A stretch of 9,522 bases of DNA from Candidatus Kaiserbacteria bacterium RIFCSPLOWO2_02_FULL_54_13 (GTDB taxonomy: Bacteria; Patescibacteriota; Minisyncoccia; Phycocordibacterales; Phycocordibacteraceae): positions 1-9,522 of the forward strand of contig MFMI01000014.1 in the NCBI GenBank assembly GCA_001783465.1. The letters run 5' to 3'. The notes beneath the pieces were generated by a model. That model saw nothing but the letters and a program-made list of their open reading frames with translations, was not told the origin of the DNA and made no database searches. A program made the translations under genes and the position numbers. This document shows positions 4,858 to 9,522 of the stretch, in pieces. The stretch's first letter is position 1. Every line of letters starts with the position of its first letter.

Positions 4858-5890
4858 CGGCAGGAGCGCCGGGGGGGGGTCGCCTCAAAGAATCCGTCTC
4901 ACTCATACCTATAACGATATCATCTCAGTTGAAAACTTACTTCTCGCTTGGCAGGAATTCAAACGTGGGAAAGGAAAACGTACTGATGTACAAGAGTTTG
5001 GGCGATATCTAATGCAGAACGTTTTAGAACTGTATTATGAACTCTCCACAAACACCTATCAACACGGTGGCTATGAGCATTTCAAAATAAACGACCCGAA
5101 GCCGCGCGACATCCACAAGGCGAGTGTGCGCGATCGGCTCGTACACCACGCGCTCTACCGCACACTTTATCCGTTCTTTGACCGTACGTTCATCGGTGAT
5201 TCGTACTCATGTCGTCTTGGGAAGGGAACACACAAAGCGATGAATCGTTTCCGGACTTTCGCCCGTCAAGTATCCAAGAACGACACGTACACCTGCTGGG
5301 TACTCAAGTGCGACATCAGAAAGTTCTTCGCGTCTATCGACCAACAGGTGCTAATGGAAATTGTCGGCAGATATATACCTGATGAGCGCATTCGTTCGCT
5401 CATTGGAAACATCGTCGGCAGTTTCAATTCTGGTACAAAAGGGAAGAGTCTCCCGCTCGGGAATCTCACCTCACAGCTTCTCGTGAACATCTATATGAAC
5501 GAGTTTGACCAATTCGTGAAGCATAGGCTCAAAGTCAAACACTACATCCGCTATGCCGATGATTTCGTCCTACTGTCCGAAGACAAAAATTACCTGCTCA
5601 AAACACTACCATATATGGTAGTGTTTTTACGCGACACGTTAAAGCTCGAAATGCATCCGAACAAAGTTTCCATAGAGACGCTCGCTTCGGGTGTGGATTT
5701 CCTCGGTTGGGTGCATTTCCCTAAGCACCGCGTGTTGCGCACAAGCACGAAGTGGCGGATGTTTCGGCGGATTGAAGAGACGAACGGCAAAAAGGAAACA
5801 ATACAATCATATCTTGGACTTTTGAGCCACGGAAATGCGCACAAACTCTCAAAATTGATTTCGAATGGAACTAAAAATAGAACCAGCTAG
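4841..5890 (+). CDS. DGR reverse transcriptase
   Basis: This RT copies the TR RNA into adenine-mutagenised cDNA. Counting from the TTG start (349 residues), the N-terminal DGR-RT signature is NDIISVENLLLAW (25-37), then FKINDPKPRDI (81-91) and DRLVHHALY (98-106). The palm carries KCDIRKFFASID (156-167, catalytic D158), LPLGNLTSQ (204-212) and YADD (238-241, catalytic aspartates), then KLEMHPNKV (268-276) and GVDFLGW (284-290). The LGNxTSQ form of motif 4, in place of the PQG..SP of group II intron RTs, is diagnostic for DGR RTs. There is no maturase, HNH or thumb-X extension. The length is normal and the C-terminus (YLGLLSHGNAHKL) is intact. Start choice is poor: TTG at 4841 is the only canonical start in frame, has no clear Shine-Dalgarno, and overlaps avd by 17 bases. 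The nine-G tract sits just before the conserved region. By eye the gene is AT-richer than its neighbours. Confidence 0.93.
   Translation: MARSSTGRSAGGGSPQRIRLTHTYNDIISVENLLLAWQEFKRGKGKRTDVQEFGRYLMQNVLELYYELSTNTYQHGGYEHFKINDPKPRDIHKASVRDRLVHHALYRTLYPFFDRTFIGDSYSCRLGKGTHKAMNRFRTFARQVSKNDTYTCWVLKCDIRKFFASIDQQVLMEIVGRYIPDERIRSLIGNIVGSFNSGTKGKSLPLGNLTSQLLVNIYMNEFDQFVKHRLKVKHYIRYADDFVLLSEDKNYLLKTLPYMVVFLRDTLKLEMHPNKVSIETLASGVDFLGWVHFPKHRVLRTSTKWRMFRRIEETNGKKETIQSYLGLLSHGNAHKLSKLISNGTKNRTS
4871..4879. repeat. Nine-G homopolymer at the overlapping avd/RT 5' ends
   Basis: Nine G in a row on the plus strand lie in the RT codons for GGG and immediately upstream of the avd start on the other strand. One base fewer would fuse the avd frame to an ATG at 4906 and would move the RT to a frame with a GTG at 4810. 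It is either a base-calling or assembly error or a slippage site. Confidence 0.7.
5600..5627. repeat. Perfect 28-bp palindrome inside the RT gene
   Basis: AAAACACTACC-ATATAT-GGTAGTGTTTT is its own reverse complement and is followed by one more T, giving a five-base T-tract. It encodes part of LKTLPYMVVFL (RT residues about 253-263), a helix between YADD and the KLEMHPNKV motif. As RNA it would form a strong stem ending in U residues, resembling an intragenic terminator or attenuator; as DNA it could be a protein-binding site. Confidence 0.7.
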
Positions 5891-5922
5891 GCGAAACCCC
5901 GCGCAGGAGCGCGGGGTTTCGC
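5891..5922. terminator. Bidirectional terminator hairpin between RT and rnpB
   Basis: GCGAAACCCCGCGC (5891-5904), loop AGGA, then its exact complement (5909-5922): a perfect 14-bp stem starting just after the RT stop. The following sequence is only moderately T-rich (CATATTGTTT). It lies between the convergent RT gene and RNase P RNA and could stop transcription from both sides. Confidence 0.7.
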
Positions 5923-5931
5923 ATATTGTTT

Positions 5932-6401
5932 GGACTCTGGCCGATAAGCCGAATTCTGTCGCGGGCGACCATTTATCTGGGACGTTCATTACTGAACGCC
6001 TCAAGCGGCACAAACTGGAAGCTAGAGACTGGTAGCTAGAAACTGGAGATTTGTTCCAGCATCCAGATTCCAGCCTCCAGCATTCCAGAGTACGGCCTTG
6101 CACAGAAGTAAGGATTTAGCCGTTTCATTCTTTAGTCGCCTAAAGACTCATCTCCCGGACTTAACCGGGAGACACTTCCTGCCTTTCGTCGGAAGCGTCT
6201 CTGCTCGCACCTCTATCCTTGCGGACGACGGGCGTTACCCGCTACCCTTCTCCCGCCACACTGCGTTGACATAATTGCTTCAGCCTAACGGCTGTAGGCA
6301 ACGCGGCAAGCCGCAATGCCAAGCCAGTGTGTCGGGCCGTGTTCGGACTTTCCTCCCGTCACACTTCTGCAGTGTGGCGGGCGGTCGCCTAGCCAGGGTC
6401 C
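5932..6401 (-). ncRNA. rnpB: RNase P RNA (catalytic subunit), with expanded arm
   Basis: The minus strand has the universal 5' conserved region GAGGAAAGTCCGAACAC (6355-6339) and the 3' conserved region AGAATTCGGCTTATCGG (5957-5941), the two halves of the P4/P2 core. The ends GGACCCTGG and CCAGAGTCC pair as P1 with one mismatch and define the limits given. Near the 3' side, CGTTCA-GTAA-TGAACG is a GNRA-capped P18. The RNA processes the 5' ends of pre-tRNAs together with RnpA. At about 470 bases it is longer than the usual 350-400, mainly because of a repeat-like hairpin at 6014-6088. An extended -10 promoter lies directly upstream and a hairpin directly downstream. Confidence 0.93.
6014..6088 (-). 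repeat. Repeat-derived hairpin inserted in RNase P RNA
   Basis: This is a low-complexity run of CTGGAA, GCTAGA and CCAGCAT-type units. The first half (6014-6048, repeated CTGGAAGCTAGA-like words) is imperfectly complementary to the second (6053-6088, CCAGATTCCAGCCTCCAG-like), so the RNA would fold into a long arm with G-U pairs. By order along the molecule, between the GCAAGGCC segment and P18, it occupies the place of the P16/P17 arm of E. coli-type RNase P RNA. Confidence 0.6.
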
Positions 6402-6407
6402 GGGCGC

Positions 6408-6416
6408 ATTATACCA
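6408..6416 (-). promoter_or_regulatory. Extended -10 promoter of rnpB
   Basis: On the minus strand the sequence reads TGGTATAAT (TGn plus perfect TATAAT). The hexamer ends six to seven bases before the predicted RNA 5' end at 6401, exactly the expected distance. No consensus -35 is visible. It lies in the 32-base gap between the transposase stop codon and rnpB. Confidence 0.7.
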
Positions 6417-6433
6417 CCCCGTTAGAGACTACG

Positions 6434-7105
6434 CTAGGGAATATCGGAATCAGCGCAATATAACCGTGCTCCCTGCAGCATTTTTTGTATGGGAGCCGTA
6501 CGCACAATAGAGAATACCTCCGCATCCAATATGGCGCGAAGCGGCGTGTGCGCTCCGGTATGGGCGCCAATGCTTGAATACGGATATGTCGCTATGTGTC
6601 CTCCCAAGAACTGGGGGTCCACCACATGGCTGGTTTCCCAATCGGGCTCATAGAGTACTGCCGGGTTGCAGTGCACGTAGTTGATGAGGTGCTCCAAGTA
6701 ACGGTCTGCAGATACATGACGGGATTGGAAGGGCTTGAGAAACAGATTTCCGACACGCTCGTGCCGCGCATTAAAGTATAGAGTGTACGCCGTTCCCAAT
6801 TTCCGCATAAATGCGGTAATGCCCCCCTCCGAGACCTCTTTCAGTACCAAGTGAAAGTGGTTTGGCATCAGACAGAACGCGCCGATAGCGACCAGCCTTT
6901 TGCCACGAGGCATACCCAGCACCTCCTCAAATTTGCGTATTCCTATATCCTCGCGCCGGAGAGGCGACCCATCATTAGCCAAGTATAGAAGTTCCAGAAA
7001 GCGATGGTAATCTCTGGCATTTTCAAATGAAGTACGTCCTTCAATACTGCGATTGTAGCAGTGGTACCACTCGCCGATAGCAAACGGGACTTTCCTCCTC
7101 GTCAT
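6434..7105 (-). CDS. REP-associated Y1 transposase (RAYT, IS200-like TnpA)
   Basis: This 223-residue protein is a HUH single-strand endonuclease of the Y1 family. It has the N-terminal YHCYNRSI (14-21), the metal-binding HUH motif in LMPNHFHLVL (79-88; His83, His85), and a C-terminal YVHCNP (143-148) with Tyr143 as the likely nucleophile and Asn147 in the place of the Gln of IS200 TnpA. RAYTs are usually single-copy, domesticated-like genes that act on nearby REP palindromes rather than moving as IS elements. Here no insertion-sequence ends were recognised, but two copies of a palindrome lie directly upstream. The start ATG (7105) is about one base from the predicted transcription start, so the mRNA may be leaderless. 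The gene is complete and ends 33 bases from rnpB on the same strand. Confidence 0.88.
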   Translation of the reverse strand: MTRRKVPFAIGEWYHCYNRSIEGRTSFENARDYHRFLELLYLANDGSPLRREDIGIRKFEEVLGMPRGKRLVAIGAFCLMPNHFHLVLKEVSEGGITAFMRKLGTAYTLYFNARHERVGNLFLKPFQSRHVSADRYLEHLINYVHCNPAVLYEPDWETSHVVDPQFLGGHIATYPYSSIGAHTGAHTPLRAILDAEVFSIVRTAPIQKMLQGARLYCADSDIP

Positions 7106-7112
7106 GCCTTGA

Positions 7113-7140
7113 AGTATAAGGTGTCACCTTACGGAGTCAA
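7113..7140 (-). promoter_or_regulatory. RAYT promoter with a palindrome in its spacer
   Basis: On the minus strand, TTGACT (7140-7135) and TATACT (7118-7113) are separated by 16 bases. The spacer is almost entirely the palindrome AAGGTG-A-CACCTT. The expected start is about 7106, next to the ATG at 7105. A protein on the palindrome would block RNA polymerase, so this looks like an operator, perhaps bound by RAYT itself. Confidence 0.6.
7117..7135. repeat. REP-like palindrome, copy 1
   Basis: TAAGGTGTCACCTTACGGA: 7-base arms around a central T, plus a CGGA tail. It is identical over 19 bases to copy 2 at 7158-7176, 41 bases away, about four helical turns. Confidence 0.7.
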
Positions 7141-7155
7141 GAAAATTAAGAAAAA

Positions 7156-7176
7156 CGTAAGGTGTCACCTTACGGA
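7156..7176. repeat. REP-like palindrome, copy 2
   Basis: The fuller copy: CGTAAGGTGTCACCTTACG (7156-7174) has 9-base perfect arms around T, then GA. It lies in the divergent region between the RAYT gene and the membrane-protein gene, upstream of both promoters. Confidence 0.7.
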
Positions 7177-7193
7177 AAAGTGTGGATAGGCGC

Positions 7194-7220
7194 TTGACCG
7201 AGAGTAGAATGATATATACT
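7194..7220 (+). promoter_or_regulatory. Possible promoter of the TPR membrane-protein gene
   Basis: TTGACC (7194-7199) and TATACT (7215-7220) with a short 15-base spacer. The boxes are good and the spacing is below the optimum. It would give a leader of about 35 bases before the ATG at 7262. Confidence 0.4.
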
Positions 7221-7261
7221 GGCTCTATTATCACCAGTTAAGCATAATTTAAGAATTCACC

Positions 7262-9522
7262 ATGCCCCCGCAACAAAATCCGGCCGCACCGCGTCGTTCA
7301 ATAGAGACTGTGAGCATATGGGCGCTCTTTGTGACTTGCATCGTAGCAGTGTTCTTTTTCATCCCGTCAACAACAACCCCGCTAATGGTAACGAAGACCT
7401 TTCTTCTTGCCGCCGGTGCGCTCATCACGCTCGCGCTCTACATCCTCGCACGTCTCTCGCGAGGGAATGTCATCTTCCCTCCGCTCGTCCTTGTCGGCGC
7501 GCTCTGGCTACCCGTCGTCGCGTACGCCCTCTCGTCGGTATTCTCCGGCATACCGTTCACACAAGCGCTTTGGGGTTCAGGACTTGGGACAGACACGTTG
7601 GGCTTCATACTCGCCGTAACCGTTCTCGGCGCCTTGACCGCGCTTATTCTGCGGCGCTCTGAACAGTATCGTTCTTTCCTTATAGCAGGCGCTTTCGTGT
7701 TTTGTGCCGTCGCCGTTCTTGAGACGCTCACGGTTCTGTTCGGCCAGGTGAAGCCGGACATCATCCCGCCGACCTTTTCGTTCCTCGGCTCTTTCGGAGA
7801 CCTCGCATTCTTCTTGGGGCTCGGTGTCGTCGGCGTTCTCATCACTCTTCGTTTCCTTGAACTCCCCTCGCGTGCGTACCGCACACTTATCGTAAGCGGG
7901 GTTCTCGCCCTCTTCTTGCTCGCCATCGCGAACGTATCGCTTGTCTGGATACTGCTCGCGCTCGTCTCGCTCGGCCTCTTTGTTGAATCGGTAATGAATC
8001 GCGGGCCGCGAACCGCCGATGCCGACTTGGACGACGTAGACATCATAGACGACGCTCCGGTCGCGATGGGTACCGGCAAGCATTCGCTCGTCCTGCCGCT
8101 CTGCGTCCTCGCGATATCGCTCTTCTTCTTGGTCGGCGGGACGCTCGGCGGCGCGCTCGCGCAGACGCTCAACGTAAATGTGCTTGACGTGCGCCCCTCA
8201 TGGCAATCAACCTACTCGGTCGCGCGCAATACCTTCACCACCTCCCCAATCTTCGGCTCGGGCCCCGGCACGTTCGGCGTTGAGTGGCTCAAATATCGCG
8301 ATGCATCGCTCAACTCAACTGTGTTCTGGAATATAGACTTCACGTCCGGTATCGGCTCCATCCCGACATCTGTCGTTACAACCGGTCTCCTCGGGGTTAT
8401 CGCCTGGGTAACATTCTTTGCGCTCCTTATCGTATTCGGCCTCCGCATGCTTATGGTGCGCGCGTCGCGGGATACGTTCATCCGGTATGTCGCGATATTC
8501 TCGTTCGTCGCTTCTCTCTACCTCTTCACCATAGCGATATTCAATGTACCGAACGCAGTCATACTTGCGCTCGCCTTCGTCTTCATGGGGCTCTTCGTCT
8601 CAACGACGCGTTATGCAGAAGGCGGTCGGCAATGGGGAATCGTCTTCTCGCGAAGCCCGCGAGTCGGCTTCGTCATCGTGTTCATGCTCACCATCGTGCT
8701 TCTCGCATCAGTCGTTGCCGCTTATGCGCTCGTCGGACGCTATATCGCCACTGCCAAGATTGCTTCCGCGACGGCGGCGTTCTCCGCCGGCGATCTTGAT
8801 ACCGCTGACAAAGCCGCGCAGGACTCCATTTCGTTCGCCCCGAGCGTTGTTGCATATCAGATTCAAGCGAGCGTTGCGGGTGCACGCCTCGGGCAGATTC
8901 TGACCTCTACCACGATGTCAGCGACGGCGGCGCAAAAAGCGTTTCAGGAAGCGCTTTCGTCCGGTATCAACGCCGCGCTGACCGCGACCCTGCTGGCCCC
9001 TTCCAACTACCAGAGCTGGCTTGTACTCGGGAATCTCTATGCCCAAGCGGTACCGCTTGGCGTTGCCGGCGCATACGACAGCGCCAAATCCGCATACGAA
9101 AAAGCTCAAACGCTGAATCCGACCAGTCCGCAAATTCCGTTCATCCTCGCGCAATTGGACATCGCAAATAAAAATATCAAGGGAGCGAAGGAGCATCTGA
9201 AAGTCGCCATCGGGCTCAAGCAGGATTACACCGCCGCCATCTTCCTTCTGTCGCAGCTTGAGGTCCAAGACGGCAATGTGAGGGAAGCGCTGGCCGCCGC
9301 GCTCGCCGCCGCGTACTTCACGCCGAATAACCCGAGTATCCTCTTCCAAGTCGGCATCTTATACGCGGCGCAAAATGACTTCGCGAATGCCGCACGAGCG
9401 CTTGAGGCGGCAGTTGAGGTCAATCCGCAATTCGCGAATGCGCGCTACTTCCTCTCCGCGGTCTACGCGAAGCAGGGGAGCCTAGAGAAGGCTCTCGCGC
9501 AAATGCAGGCCATTGCGGCAAT
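7262..9522 (+). CDS. O-antigen-ligase-like polytopic membrane protein with C-terminal TPR repeats (partial)
   Basis: The frame from ATG 7262 stays open for about 753 codons to the window edge, so the 3' end is missing. After a short Pro/Gln/Arg-rich head, the first membrane segment is about residues 18-36 (WALFVTCIVAVFFFI). Roughly ten or more hydrophobic segments follow up to about residue 500. A loop at about 310-365 contains SPIFGSGPGTFGVEW, like the extracytoplasmic loop of Wzy/WaaL-type O-antigen polymerases and ligases. From about residue 513 the protein becomes soluble and Ala-rich with TPR-like helix pairs (for example AKSAYEKAQTLNPTSPQIPF, and AARALEAAVEVNPQFANARY). Proteins of this design are common in CPR genomes and are thought to act in surface glycan assembly or secretion, but the substrate cannot be told. 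A cytoplasmic acidic stretch (DADLDDVDIIDD) lies in mid-protein. No Shine-Dalgarno is obvious. Confidence 0.75.
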   Translation, partial: MPPQQNPAAPRRSIETVSIWALFVTCIVAVFFFIPSTTTPLMVTKTFLLAAGALITLALYILARLSRGNVIFPPLVLVGALWLPVVAYALSSVFSGIPFTQALWGSGLGTDTLGFILAVTVLGALTALILRRSEQYRSFLIAGAFVFCAVAVLETLTVLFGQVKPDIIPPTFSFLGSFGDLAFFLGLGVVGVLITLRFLELPSRAYRTLIVSGVLALFLLAIANVSLVWILLALVSLGLFVESVMNRGPRTADADLDDVDIIDDAPVAMGTGKHSLVLPLCVLAISLFFLVGGTLGGALAQTLNVNVLDVRPSWQSTYSVARNTFTTSPIFGSGPGTFGVEWLKYRDASLNSTVFWNIDFTSGIGSIPTSVVTTGLLGVIAWVTFFALLIVFGLRMLMVRASRDTFIRYVAIFSFVASLYLFTIAIFNVPNAVILALAFVFMGLFVSTTRYAEGGRQWGIVFSRSPRVGFVIVFMLTIVLLASVVAAYALVGRYIATAKIASATAAFSAGDLDTADKAAQDSISFAPSVVAYQIQASVAGARLGQILTSTTMSATAAQKAFQEALSSGINAALTATLLAPSNYQSWLVLGNLYAQAVPLGVAGAYDSAKSAYEKAQTLNPTSPQIPFILAQLDIANKNIKGAKEHLKVAIGLKQDYTAAIFLLSQLEVQDGNVREALAAALAAAYFTPNNPSILFQVGILYAAQNDFANAARALEAAVEVNPQFANARYFLSAVYAKQGSLEKALAQMQAIAA

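Noticed and set aside
4841..5890. Retron or group II intron RT
   Set aside because: The motif is LGNLTSQ, there is no maturase or HNH domain and no intron domain V/VI fold seen, and a VR/TR pair with A-specific differences is present.
6275..6510. Short plus-strand ORFs over RNase P RNA
   Set aside because: The region is explained by rnpB and its promoter on the minus strand.
7117..7176. CRISPR array
   Set aside because: Only two short palindromic copies with a 22-base gap next to a RAYT gene and no cas genes; a REP pair explains them better.
7438..8172. Antisense ORFs of 244 and 168 aa, and plus-strand ORFs in other frames, over the membrane protein
   Set aside because: The plus frame from 7262 is open to the window edge with convincing membrane and TPR pattern; the others are low-complexity Arg/Ser/Glu-rich shadows.

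Overview
The window looks like a piece of a Patescibacteria (CPR) chromosome, probably Parcubacteria-like. This is inferred from the gene mix: a B12-dependent class II ribonucleotide reductase, a polytopic membrane protein ending in TPR repeats, a RAYT-type Y1 transposase with REP-like palindromes, an expanded RNase P RNA and a compact diversity-generating retroelement (DGR). UGA is used as a normal stop codon (target gene, avd), which argues against the UGA-recoding CPR lineages. No taxonomic marker gene is present, so the assignment is tentative.

Layout. 1-650: a DUF192 gene with an unclear start and a 30-bp in-frame palindrome. 650-3049: an ATP-cone class II ribonucleotide reductase (nrdJ type), followed by a 98-bp element with 22-bp perfect inverted ends. 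3264-5890: a complete DGR. It has a 205-aa target protein whose last 39 codons are the variable repeat (VR), a template repeat (TR) at 4372-4489 inside a probable independent RNA gene with its own promoter and terminator, an Avd-type accessory gene on the opposite strand, and a DGR-type reverse transcriptase. 5891-5922: a strong hairpin between convergent units. 5932-6401 (minus): RNase P RNA with a repeat-like insertion. 6434-7105 (minus): a RAYT transposase with REP-like palindromes in its promoter. 7262-9522: the 5' part of an O-antigen-ligase-like membrane protein with TPR repeats, open at the window edge.

The central finding is the DGR. VR and TR align without gaps over 118 bases with 16 differences, and 15 of these fall on TR adenines. 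This is the signature of adenine-specific mutagenic retrohoming. TR holds nine AAC/AAT codons, which in VR read Cys, Tyr, Asp, Tyr, Phe, Tyr, His, Asp and Gly. The inferred mechanism is that TR RNA is reverse transcribed by the RT with Avd, with errors at adenines, and the cDNA replaces VR in the target gene.

Unusual points are that avd is inverted between TR and RT, so its mRNA would run antisense into TR; that a nine-G tract lies where the avd and RT 5' ends overlap and sets the frame of both; that TR carries an in-frame TAG where VR has TGG; and that a perfect 28-bp palindrome lies inside the RT gene.
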